Below the pieces are notes generated by a model. The model was not told the origin of the DNA, ran no database searches, and saw only the letters and a list, made by a program, of their open reading frames with translations. Positions 43,709-51,183 of a stretch of 64,000 nucleotides of DNA are shown here, in pieces. The position numbers and the translations under genes were made by a program. This stretch comes from CBDESM01 sp965242485 (lineage in GTDB: Bacteria > Chloroflexota > Dehalococcoidia > Bin125), in assembly GCA_965242485.1 (NCBI GenBank), contig CBDESM010000003.1, forward strand, positions 2,046,001-2,110,000, written 5' to 3'. The first letter of the stretch is position 1. Every line of letters starts with the position of its first letter.

Positions 43709-45366
43709 GGGTGCGGTCCGGTTCGGGGCGGCGGTTCGGCGTCGGCGGGTTCGGCAGGTTCGGCGGGTTCGAAGTCGAGGGGCGGCTGGTCGAGGCCGTC
43801 GTAGGGCGGTTCATCCGCGAGGATGGGGTCGTCGAAGTCGTCTGGCTCGGTGCGGCGGGGGAAGAGCGATCTGAGGATGATGACGGCGAGCAGCGCCATG
43901 AGGGCGGCGGAGACGACCAGCCAGGGGTTCAGCGAGTTTTGCGCGGATTGTTCGAGTGCCGGCTGGGGCGGACTCTGGTCGGGTGCGGGCGATGGTTCTG
44001 GGGCGGAGGCCGCGCTCACGCCGCCGGGAGAGCCGGGCGTCGGGTTTTCGAGAACGGCCCAGATTCCGTTGATGAGGGCGATGGAGGTGCCGGCCGGGGG
44101 CTGCGGGAGAGCGGCGAACTCGACGGCGTCGGCCTGAAGCGGCTCGCCGTCGGGCGGCTCGTACCAGAGGGAGAGGCGCTCGTCGCCGGGTGCGAGGGCG
44201 ATGCGGGCGTCGTCGTGCACCATGATGTATCCGCCGGCGGGTATCGGTTCGAGGAGCGGGAGTTGGGGTTGATCGGAGCCGAGGTACCACTGGTCCGGGT
44301 TGATCTTGAGCGTGCCGAAGTTGTGGAGCTCGATCCAGGCGGGGGCAGTTTCGGTTTCGCGCATGATTTCGGTGATGCGGACAGTGAGGGGGACGTAGAC
44401 AATCTGCTCGATGATTTCAGATTCGGGATCCGGGCCGGGCTCGGCGAGGGGGAATTGTCCGCTGGGAGCGCCGGGCGTGGGGTCGGTGGCGATGTACCAG
44501 GAGGCGGCTCGGGCGAGGGAGCGGCCGCGGGCGGGGGCGGGTATGGCTTCGGTGCCGTATTCGACGGAGTCGATAGTGGTTTCGCCGAAGGCGAGCAGGA
44601 CGGTGTCGCCGCGATTGTTGAGGCGGTTGCCGATTTGACCGCGCACGAGATGGCGCTGGCCGGGCTCGATCGTTCCTTCGAGGGGGCGCAGGCCGCTGGC
44701 GTCGCCGAGCTGCCAGCCTTCGAGTTGGACGGGTGCGGGGCCGAAGTTGTGGAGTTCGACCCATTCTTCGCCTTCGCTCGGGTTGGGCATGATTTCGGAG
44801 ATGCGCAAGGTGAGGAAGACGCGCTCGGAGGCGTTCTCCGTTGGCGGGGCCGGTTGGATTTCGCCGGGCGTGGGTGCTTCGATCTTTGGCTGGGAATCTG
44901 GGGCGTCGCGCTGGAGGCTGGTTCCGGCTTTGGGGGCAGCGGTTGTTTCGTCGCCCCAGGAGACGCGGTCGTGTTCGGCGCCGGTCGGGTCGGTGAGGAT
45001 GAGGTCGTCTCCGTCGTCGTTCAGTCCGCGGCCGATTCGTTCGTCTTCGATTGTGGCTAATGGCTCGACGTCGGCGTTGCTGGAGGCGGCGATCACGATG
45101 CTTGCGCCGGCGGGGATCGCGATGGGCGGCAGAGGGTCTTGGCCGAAGGCGTCGGCGATGGTCCAGCCTTCGAGTTGGATTTCGGCATCGCTGGAATTGG
45201 AGAGCTCGAACCACTCGCCGTCGGCCCGGCCGGCGGGGTAGACCTCGCTGATCCAGATTTGGGGCGGCGACTGCGCGGCCGCTTGAGCCGTGATGAACAA
45301 GGTTGCGAGGAGCGCGGCGGCGGCGCTTTTGAGGGGCGGGATTCGTCGGAGGATGGATGCGGTCAG
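43699..45366 (-). CDS. Secreted protein with three lamin-tail domains and a C-terminal membrane anchor
   Basis: About 555 residues. No ATG or GTG gives a signal peptide; reading from CTG 45366 yields TASILRRIPPLK followed by a hydrophobic core and an AQAAAQ cleavage region, and this CTG overlaps the preceding stop (CTGA). A TTG at 45300 would cut the signal peptide in half. Three lamin-tail domains follow (ISEVYPAGRADGEWFEL, ISEIMPNPSEGEEWVEL, ITEIMRETETAPAWIEL), then a Pro-rich spacer, one membrane helix (LVVSAALMALLAVIIL) and an acidic cytoplasmic tail. It is probably exposed on the surface; its ligand is unknown. Confidence 0.8.
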   Translation of the reverse strand: MTASILRRIPPLKSAAAALLATLFITAQAAAQSPPQIWISEVYPAGRADGEWFELSNSSDAEIQLEGWTIADAFGQDPLPPIAIPAGASIVIAASSNADVEPLATIEDERIGRGLNDDGDDLILTDPTGAEHDRVSWGDETTAAPKAGTSLQRDAPDSQPKIEAPTPGEIQPAPPTENASERVFLTLRISEIMPNPSEGEEWVELHNFGPAPVQLEGWQLGDASGLRPLEGTIEPGQRHLVRGQIGNRLNNRGDTVLLAFGETTIDSVEYGTEAIPAPARGRSLARAASWYIATDPTPGAPSGQFPLAEPGPDPESEIIEQIVYVPLTVRITEIMRETETAPAWIELHNFGTLKINPDQWYLGSDQPQLPLLEPIPAGGYIMVHDDARIALAPGDERLSLWYEPPDGEPLQADAVEFAALPQPPAGTSIALINGIWAVLENPTPGSPGGVSAASAPEPSPAPDQSPPQPALEQSAQNSLNPWLVVSAALMALLAVIILRSLFPRRTEPDDFDDPILADEPPYDGLDQPPLDFEPAEPAEPADAEPPPRTGPHPWD

Positions 45367-45737
45367 GATCGGGTCGTCACTCGGTGGCGGATGGTGATCG
45401 TTTCTTCGAGCACGACCCGCTCGGCGGGTTTGGCGATGCGGCGGACGGCGGAGCCGGCGAGGGCGGGGAGTGCACGGCGGGCGGCCCAGTCGGCTGCGGC
45501 GGCTGCGGCGATGACGGTGGCGGTGCGGCGGAGGGCGGGGGCGAAGGGGGCGATCAGGGGGGCGAGGTCGCGGCGGATGGCGGGCAGCATGGGCTGGGGG
45601 GCGCGTGCGACGGGGCCTTCGAGGGCACCGGGCGCGACGGCGGATTCGGGCAGGGTCAGGGACCAGCCGCAGGCGCTGCAGTAGTTGGCGTCTGCGGATG
45701 CGGCTTCATTGCAGCGCGGGCAGGACGGATCCGGCAT
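45363..45737 (-). CDS. Zinc-ribbon protein
   Basis: 124 residues. The N-terminal zinc ribbon CPRCNEAASADANYCSACGW has the CxxC and CxxC knuckles. A Pro/Ala-rich linker leads to an amphipathic or weakly membrane-associated helix (RRTATVIAAAAAADWAARRAL). It ends with a charged beta segment (VVLEETITIRHRV). Function unknown; such small ribbons often serve as adaptors. TATAAT lies 7 nt before its ATG, and its first 32 nt overlap the upstream formyltransferase gene. Confidence 0.7.
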   Translation of the reverse strand: MPDPSCPRCNEAASADANYCSACGWSLTLPESAVAPGALEGPVARAPQPMLPAIRRDLAPLIAPFAPALRRTATVIAAAAAADWAARRALPALAGSAVRRIAKPAERVVLEETITIRHRVTTRS

Positions 45738-46551
45738 CAGGGCGATTATAGGCGGGCGGCGGGGGTTGTCCCGCTTCTTGTTCGTTTTCTTGTTCAGTCA
45801 GGCGGCGTTCGACGATTTCGGTGAGGTCGAGCTGCGCGAGCGGGGTTGCCGGGTTACGGGCGAAGGCGCGGAGAGACTCGATGATGAAAGTGGGTTCGCG
45901 CTGGACGCCGGCTTGGCGGATGGCGCGGAAGAGCGGGGAGTCTTCGTCGGAGGGGTCCGGGTCGGAGCGCCAGAGGGGGTCGAAGGCCCTGTCGTCGCGG
46001 ATCGGGTAGGTCGCGGAGGTGATGACCGGGCCGCGGTCGAGTTGGGGGGTGACTTGCTGGAGCTGCATGCCGTGTTTGCTGGCACCGCTGCGGATGATTT
46101 GGGAGATCACTTGCTGCCAGGTGCCGGTCGGGCCGTCGGGAGCGGCGGGGTGCAGGTTGAGCATGGGGAGGGCGTCGCAGAGTGCGTCGGTGACGACGAG
46201 CATGTAGCCGGCGAGGAGGGCGGCGTCGGGGCGGTACGGGGCGATTTGAGCGCGGACCCACTCGTCATAATCGCGGCGCCAAGGGGCGAGGCGGCCGGCG
46301 GGGTCTGAGCGTTCGCCGCCGACGCGCTTGCGCCAAGCGGCGGAGCTGCGGGCGATCAGGGGGACGCCGGCGGCGGAGACGTCGCCGAGGAAGGCGTCGG
46401 TGTTGGGGGATTGGCCGGATTCGCGGTTGCAGAAGACGCAGACGATTTCGGCGTCGAGTGAGCCGTCGGCGATGGCGTCGCGGGCGCGGTTGAAGAGCAG
46501 GCGGGAGCTGGTGCCGCGCGCGGAAGCGAACCAGGCGAGGCGGAGGGTCAT
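45706..46551 (-). CDS. Formyltransferase-family protein, PurN-like
   Basis: 281 residues. The N-terminus LRLAWFASARGTSSRLLF corresponds to the start of phosphoribosylglycinamide formyltransferases, and MLNLHPAAPDGPTGTW contains the catalytic Asn-x-His-Pro element. SKHGMQLQQVTPQLDRGPVI resembles the segment carrying the catalytic Asp. It is longer and more diverged than true PurN (about 200 residues), so the acceptor may not be GAR. It follows xseB by 9 nt and overlaps the zinc-ribbon gene. Confidence 0.75.
   Translation of the reverse strand: MTLRLAWFASARGTSSRLLFNRARDAIADGSLDAEIVCVFCNRESGQSPNTDAFLGDVSAAGVPLIARSSAAWRKRVGGERSDPAGRLAPWRRDYDEWVRAQIAPYRPDAALLAGYMLVVTDALCDALPMLNLHPAAPDGPTGTWQQVISQIIRSGASKHGMQLQQVTPQLDRGPVITSATYPIRDDRAFDPLWRSDPDPSDEDSPLFRAIRQAGVQREPTFIIESLRAFARNPATPLAQLDLTEIVERRLTEQENEQEAGQPPPPAYNRPDAGSVLPALQ
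45745..45772 (-). promoter_or_regulatory. Candidate promoter for a leaderless zinc-ribbon transcript
   Basis: Minus-strand GGGACA (45767-45772), a 16-bp gap and a consensus TATAAT (45745-45750), which ends 7 nt before the ATG at 45737. It lies inside the coding region of the upstream formyltransferase gene and is the best -10 match in the window. Confidence 0.5.
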
Positions 46552-46560
46552 GGCGGGCCG

Positions 46561-46767
46561 CTATTCCCCGATCTCGTCCACGCGGAGCTGGGCGGAGTCG
46601 AGCAGTTCCTGGGCGCGCGCGGCGAGGGCGGAGCCTTGGGCGTAGGCGGAGACGGCGTCGTCGAGCGTGACGCCGCCGCCTTCGAGGCGTTCGATGGTTG
46701 CCTCCAGGCGTTCGACGACCTCTTCGTAGGGGAGTTCGGGGTCGACTGCGGGGGGTTCGGTGCTCAT
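46561..46767 (-). CDS. xseB: Exodeoxyribonuclease VII small subunit
   Basis: 68 residues. The typical small helical subunit: LPYEEVVERLEATIERLEGG followed by a second helix with EELLDSAQLRVDEI-like spacing. It binds XseA and is needed for its nuclease activity on single-stranded DNA. The start overlaps the xseA stop by 4 nt, as is common. Confidence 0.93.
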   Translation of the reverse strand: MSTEPPAVDPELPYEEVVERLEATIERLEGGGVTLDDAVSAYAQGSALAARAQELLDSAQLRVDEIGE

Positions 46768-48053
46768 TCCGCGTCCTCCCGGTGCGGGCGCGCGGCCGAG
46801 GCGGTTGCTTCGATGATGCCGTCGCGCATGCGGATGAGGAGTTTATCGCCCGGGGCGACTTGGGCGGCGGCGTTGATGACGGAGCCGTCGGTTGCGGTGA
46901 CGAGGGCGTAGCCGCGGTCGAGGGTGGCGGCTGGGTTGAGTGCTTCGAGGCGGCTGCGGGCTGCGGCGAGGCGGAGGGAGCGGGAGGCGAGGGCGTCGGC
47001 TGCGGCGCGGTCGAGGGCGCGGGCTTGGGCGTGCAGTTCGACGCGGAGCGCGGCGGGGTCGGGGGCGGATTGTTCGAGGCGGTCGCGGAGGGTTGAGACG
47101 CGGGTCGATTCGCGGTCGAGGAGCGATTGCACGGATTGGTCGATGTAGGCGTGGAGGCCGCGGACTCGCTGGAGTTGCTCGGTGCGGTCGGGGACTGCAA
47201 TTTCGGCGGCGGCGGAGGGGGTAGGGGCGCGGCGGTCGGAGACGTAGTCGGCGATGGTGAAGTCGGTTTCGTGGCCGACGGCGGAGATGACGGGGATGGG
47301 AGAGGCGAAGATGGCGCGGGCGACAGGTTCCTCGTTGTAGGCCCAGAGGTCTTCGGGGGAGCCGCCGCCGCGGCAGACGATGATCAGGTCGGGCGCTTCG
47401 GGATCGGGCTGATCGTGGAAGCGCTGGATGGCCTCGGCGATGGAATAGGCCGCGCCATCGCCTTGGACCGCGCAGGGGCTGAGGGTGAGGCGGGCGAGCG
47501 GCCAGCGGCGGGAGATGACGTTCTGGATGTCGTGCCAGACGGCGCCGGAGGGAGAGGTGACGACGCCGATGCGGCGGGGCCAGGGGGGAAGGGGGCGCTT
47601 GCGCTTGAAGAGGCCTTCGTTATCGAGCAGGGCGTGTACGCGCTCGAACTCGGCTTGGAGGACGCCGGTGCCCTTGGGCTGGACGGAGTCGACGATCAGT
47701 TGGAGGTCGCCGCGGGGCTTGTAGATGGCGATGCGGCCGTGGGCGAGGACTTGGTCGCCTTGGTTGATGCGGACGCCGCGGTTTTGGCGGGCGAAGAAGG
47801 CGCAGTTGAGCAGGGCGTCGTCGTCGGCGAGGCGGAAGTAGAGGTGGCCCGCACCGGAGCGGGTGAGGCCGCGGACTTCGCCTTCGATCCAGAGGTCGGC
47901 GAGCAGATCGTCGGAGCGGATCAGGTGCTCGATGCGGTCGACGATTCGGCCGACTGGATGGGACTGCGGCGTGCCCGCGAGGGCCGGGGACGATGCGGTG
48001 CGGCGTTGCGCCGACTGCCGCGCGCGCAAGCCGGGGGGCGCGCGGCGGTTCAT
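46764..48053 (-). CDS. xseA: Exodeoxyribonuclease VII large subunit
   Basis: 429 residues. An OB-fold N-terminus (LWIEGEVRGLTRSGAGHLYF) follows about 30 basic, low-complexity residues that may be an upstream extension. The catalytic domain has IGVVTSPSGAVWHDI, IIVCRGGGSPEDLWAYNEE, SAVGHETDFTIADYVSDRRAPTPS and the coiled-coil C-terminus with LNPAATLDRGYALV. It degrades single-stranded DNA in repair. It is downstream of efp by 18 nt. Confidence 0.95.
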   Translation of the reverse strand: MNRRAPPGLRARQSAQRRTASSPALAGTPQSHPVGRIVDRIEHLIRSDDLLADLWIEGEVRGLTRSGAGHLYFRLADDDALLNCAFFARQNRGVRINQGDQVLAHGRIAIYKPRGDLQLIVDSVQPKGTGVLQAEFERVHALLDNEGLFKRKRPLPPWPRRIGVVTSPSGAVWHDIQNVISRRWPLARLTLSPCAVQGDGAAYSIAEAIQRFHDQPDPEAPDLIIVCRGGGSPEDLWAYNEEPVARAIFASPIPVISAVGHETDFTIADYVSDRRAPTPSAAAEIAVPDRTEQLQRVRGLHAYIDQSVQSLLDRESTRVSTLRDRLEQSAPDPAALRVELHAQARALDRAAADALASRSLRLAAARSRLEALNPAATLDRGYALVTATDGSVINAAAQVAPGDKLLIRMRDGIIEATASAARPHREDAE

Positions 48054-48071
48054 TTCGGCTGGCCTTCCGGC

Positions 48072-48638
48072 CTAGGCGGAGCCGGCGCGTTCGAGGTACT
48101 GGCCGGTGCGGGTATCGACTTTGACGGTGTCGCCGGGGCCGACGAAGAGGGGGACGTTGACGGTGAGGCCGGTTTCGAGGGTGGCGGGCTTGGTTGCGCC
48201 GGTGGCGGTGTCGCCCTTGACGCCGGGGTCGCTTTCGGAGACGACGAGGGTGACGGCGGCGGGAAGTTCGACGGAGACGGGGCTTTCGCCGACGATGAGG
48301 ATTTCGACTTCGGCGTTTTCGGCGATGTAGGGGAGGGCGTCGGAGACGACGTCGGCGGGGAGCGGCTCCTGCTCGTAGGTTTCGGCGTTCATGAAGTAGT
48401 GGAGGTCGCCGTCGCGGTAGAGGTACTGCATTTTGCGGCGCTCGGTGCGGACGCGCTTGAATTTGGTGCCTGCTTGGAAGGTGCGCTCGATGGTGTGGCC
48501 GCCGCGGATGTCGCGGAGCTTGAGGCGGGCCTGGGCGGAGCCGCGCCCGACTTTGATGTGCTCCCAGTCGACGATTTGGTACTCGACGCTGTCGAGTTCG
48601 ATGACGAAGCCGCGCTTGAGGTCGCCGGTGCCGATCAC
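48072..48638 (-). CDS. efp: Elongation factor P
   Basis: 188 residues from GTG 48638, whose GTGA overlaps the stop of pepQ; gggagca precedes it. Three beta-barrel domains: the KOW-like domain with the tip loop KVGRGSAQARLK, a central domain with YLYRDGDLHYFMNAETYEQ, and the C-terminal OB domain with VNVPLFVGPGDTVKVDTRTG. EF-P relieves ribosome stalling at polyproline. The tip position usually modified is Arg here, not Lys, so EpmA-type lysylation would not apply. Confidence 0.95.
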   Translation of the reverse strand: MIGTGDLKRGFVIELDSVEYQIVDWEHIKVGRGSAQARLKLRDIRGGHTIERTFQAGTKFKRVRTERRKMQYLYRDGDLHYFMNAETYEQEPLPADVVSDALPYIAENAEVEILIVGESPVSVELPAAVTLVVSESDPGVKGDTATGATKPATLETGLTVNVPLFVGPGDTVKVDTRTGQYLERAGSA

Positions 48639-49720
48639 GTGCTGCTCCCAATCATGCGGTGCTTCGGGGAGCCGGAGAACGCTTGGAAGCGCCCGTCGGC
48701 GACGAGGCCCATGTCTTCGATGCGGACGCCGCCCCAATCGGGGAGGTAGATGCCGGGCTCGATGGTAATGACCTGGCCTTCGGCGAGGGAGTCTTCGGAG
48801 GTTTCGCCGATGTAGGGGTGCTCGTGGATTTGGAGGCCGACGCCGTGGCCGAGGCCGTGGCCGAAGCGTTCGCCGTAGCCGGCATCGTCGATGACGCGCT
48901 GGGCGATTTGGTGGGCGTCCTTGCAGGTCATGCCGGGCTCGACGGTCGCGGCGGCGGTTTCCTGGGCGGTGAGCACGATGTCGTAGATCTCGGCGAAGCG
49001 GTGGTCGGGCCGGCCGAGGACGACGGTGCGGGTCATGTCGGAGCAGTAGCCGTCGACGCGCGCGCCGATGTCGATGACGATGGGGCGGCCTTGGCCGAGG
49101 GGTTCGCTGCGCGGTTGGGCGTGGGGGCGGGCGCCCCATTCGCCGGCGGCGACGATTGAGGGGAAGGCCATGGCCTCAGCGCCGTTGGAGCGGGCGTAGG
49201 ACTCGATTTCCCAGGCGAGGCGGAGTTCGGTCCAGTCGGGCTGGGCGATGGAGAGGGCGTGGGCGAGGGCGTCGTCGGTGAGGGCGGCGGCGCGGCGGAT
49301 GGCGGCTACTTCGCGCTCGTCTTTTTCGGCGCGGACGGCTTCGATGATGCCGGGGGCGGCTTCGAGGGCGGGGGCATCGGCGACGTCGAGGTTGGCCTCC
49401 TGCATCGCTTCGAGGGCGGCGACGGTGACGTGGCTGGATTCGTAGCCGATGGCGCGGCCGCGGACGCGGGCGGTGAATTCGGGCCACCAGTTGACGGTTT
49501 TGCCCTTGATGCGGAGGATTTCGAAGTCGGGGGATTCGGATTCGGCTTGTTCGATGTAGCGGAAGTCGGTGGCGAGCAGGGCTTCGCGGGAGGTGATCAG
49601 GAGCCAGCCGTTGGAGCCGGTGAAGCCGCTGGCGTAGCGGCGGTTGACGGGGCTGCTGACGATCAGTCCGTGGAGTTCGGCGCGGCCGATGGCCTCGCGG
49701 ATGCGGTCGAGTCGGGTCAT
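48635..49720 (-). CDS. pepQ: Xaa-Pro aminopeptidase/dipeptidase (M24 family)
   Basis: 361 residues. The N-terminal creatinase-like domain is followed by the pita-bread catalytic domain with metal ligands: VIDIGARVDGYCSDMTRT (two Asp), FGHGLGHGVGLQIHEHP (His), VITIEPGIYLP (Glu) and VRIEDMGLV (Glu). It removes residues next to proline. The efp-pepQ-aroQ order is common in Gram-positive bacteria and Chloroflexota. Its ATG overlaps the aroQ stop by 4 nt. Confidence 0.93.
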   Translation of the reverse strand: MTRLDRIREAIGRAELHGLIVSSPVNRRYASGFTGSNGWLLITSREALLATDFRYIEQAESESPDFEILRIKGKTVNWWPEFTARVRGRAIGYESSHVTVAALEAMQEANLDVADAPALEAAPGIIEAVRAEKDEREVAAIRRAAALTDDALAHALSIAQPDWTELRLAWEIESYARSNGAEAMAFPSIVAAGEWGARPHAQPRSEPLGQGRPIVIDIGARVDGYCSDMTRTVVLGRPDHRFAEIYDIVLTAQETAAATVEPGMTCKDAHQIAQRVIDDAGYGERFGHGLGHGVGLQIHEHPYIGETSEDSLAEGQVITIEPGIYLPDWGGVRIEDMGLVADGRFQAFSGSPKHRMIGSST

Positions 49721-50184
49721 GCGCCGTTCCGTCCGTCGGGCTGCTTGGAGCGGCGTTCTTGGAGGATGGCGACGAGGGCGTCGAGGGCGCCGAGGTAGCC
49801 GCGCCAGCCGAGGCCGGCGACGACGCCGTCGACGACCGGGGAGAGGACGAGGTCGTGGCGGAATTCCTCGCGGGCGTGGACGTTGCTGAGGTGGACTTCG
49901 ACGATGCCGCCGGCGAAGTTTTCGAGGGCGTCGCGGAGGGCGTAGGCGTAGTGGCCGAAGGCGCCGGGGTTGATGATCATGCCGTCGGCGGCGCGGTGCT
50001 CTTGGATGAAGTCGATCAGGGCGCCTTCGTGGTTGGATTGGAAGGCGACGATTTCGGCGTCCCATTCGGAGGCGCGCTTGCGGACGAGTTCCTCGATGTC
50101 GGACAGGGTCTGGGTTCCGTAGATTTCGGGCAGGCGGGAGCCGAGCATGTTGAGGTTGGGCCCGGAGAGGAGAAGGATTTTCAC
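49717..50184 (-). CDS. aroQ: 3-dehydroquinate dehydratase, type II
   Basis: 155 residues from GTG 50184; the open frame continues upstream into xer but has no family similarity there. The core has LLLSGPNLNMLGSRLPEIYG with active-site Arg and Tyr, SNHEGALIDFIQ, INPGAFGHYAYAL and VEVHLSNVHAREEFR with the catalytic His. It performs the third step of the shikimate pathway; aroE lies at the end of this window. Confidence 0.95.
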   Translation of the reverse strand: MKILLLSGPNLNMLGSRLPEIYGTQTLSDIEELVRKRASEWDAEIVAFQSNHEGALIDFIQEHRAADGMIINPGAFGHYAYALRDALENFAGGIVEVHLSNVHAREEFRHDLVLSPVVDGVVAGLGWRGYLGALDALVAILQERRSKQPDGRNGA

Positions 50185-50191
50185 GGGATGA

Positions 50192-51169
50192 TCAATTGGG
50201 GCGTCCCGCTGCGGTTCGCCGGCGGCGATCGCGCAGGTGTTCGGCGATGCCGTCCAGCGCCGACTCGACGGCAGCGCGCTTTCCGGATTCGGTGACGTGC
50301 GTGTAGAGCTGGGTGGTGGACACGGAGGCGTGCCCGAGCAGCTCCTGCACGACGCGGAGGTCGGCGCCGCCATCGAGCATATGGGTGGCGAACGAGTGCC
50401 TCAAGAGATGAGGGTGGGTTTCGGGGGGGAGGCCGGCTGTCGCGGCGTGGCGCTTGAGGGAGAGTTGGACGGCGCGCTGACTGAGTTTGCCGCCGCGCTG
50501 GTTGAGCCAGAGCCAGTCGGCGGAGCGGTCGGCCGCCATTTCCGGGCGCCCGTCGCGCAGCCAGTCGGCTAGGGCGCGTTCGGCAGGAGCGCCGAGCAGT
50601 GCGGCGCGTTCTTTGTTTCCCTTGCCGCGCACGATGAATTGGCGGCCGTCGGGCTGGTAGTCGGCGATTCGCATGCCGGCGAGTTCGGAGATGCGGAGGC
50701 CGCAGCCGTAGAGGATTTCGAGGATGGCGCGGTCGCGGAGGCCGGCCGGGGTGGCGGCGTCGGGCGCGTCGAGGAGGGCGGCGATTTGCTGGTCGGCTAG
50801 GGGCTTGGGGAGTCGTTGGGCGCCTTTGGGGATGGAGGCGAGGCGGAGCGGGTCGGAGTCGAGGAGGCCGGAGGCGGCGAGGCGTCGGGTGAAGGATTTG
50901 AGGGTGCTGGAACGGCGGCGGATGCTCGCGTCGGCCGCGCCGGCGGCTTGGAGGTCGGCGAGCCACTCGCGGTAGTGGGCGCGCGCGAGGCGGGCGAGCG
51001 GGATTTCGCGCTGATGGAGCCAGGCCAGGAATTGGGAGAGGTCGCCGCGGTAGTTGCGGACGGTATGGGGGGAGAGGCCGCGGCCGGCTTGGAGATCGCG
51101 GAGGTAGGCGTCGAGGGCGCTTTGGGCGGCTGGCTCGATCTGCGTTTCGGCGGGAGCGTCGGCGGGCAT
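50192..51169 (-). CDS. xerD: Tyrosine recombinase XerC/XerD
   Basis: 325 residues from ATG 51169, supported by TACAGT 7 nt upstream; GTG 51178 is the alternative. SAM-like N-terminal domain (LDAYLRDLQAGRGLSPHTVRNY). Catalytic residues: Arg in GCGLRISELAG, Lys in RGKGNKER, His-x-x-Arg in HLLRHSFATH, His/Trp position in LGHASVSTTQLY and the nucleophile Tyr in QLYTHV. Chromosome dimer resolution at dif is its likely role. XerC and XerD are hard to tell apart here. It lies directly after topA. Confidence 0.92.
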   Translation of the reverse strand: MPADAPAETQIEPAAQSALDAYLRDLQAGRGLSPHTVRNYRGDLSQFLAWLHQREIPLARLARAHYREWLADLQAAGAADASIRRRSSTLKSFTRRLAASGLLDSDPLRLASIPKGAQRLPKPLADQQIAALLDAPDAATPAGLRDRAILEILYGCGLRISELAGMRIADYQPDGRQFIVRGKGNKERAALLGAPAERALADWLRDGRPEMAADRSADWLWLNQRGGKLSQRAVQLSLKRHAATAGLPPETHPHLLRHSFATHMLDGGADLRVVQELLGHASVSTTQLYTHVTESGKRAAVESALDGIAEHLRDRRRRTAAGRPN

Positions 51170-51176
51170 CGGGGCC

Positions 51177-51182
51177 ACTGTA
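51177..51182 (-). promoter_or_regulatory. Candidate -10 box for leaderless xer transcript
   Basis: TACAGT on the minus strand, 7 nt before ATG 51169, just after the topA stop codon. No good -35 sequence is visible. Confidence 0.3.
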
Positions 51183-51183
51183 G

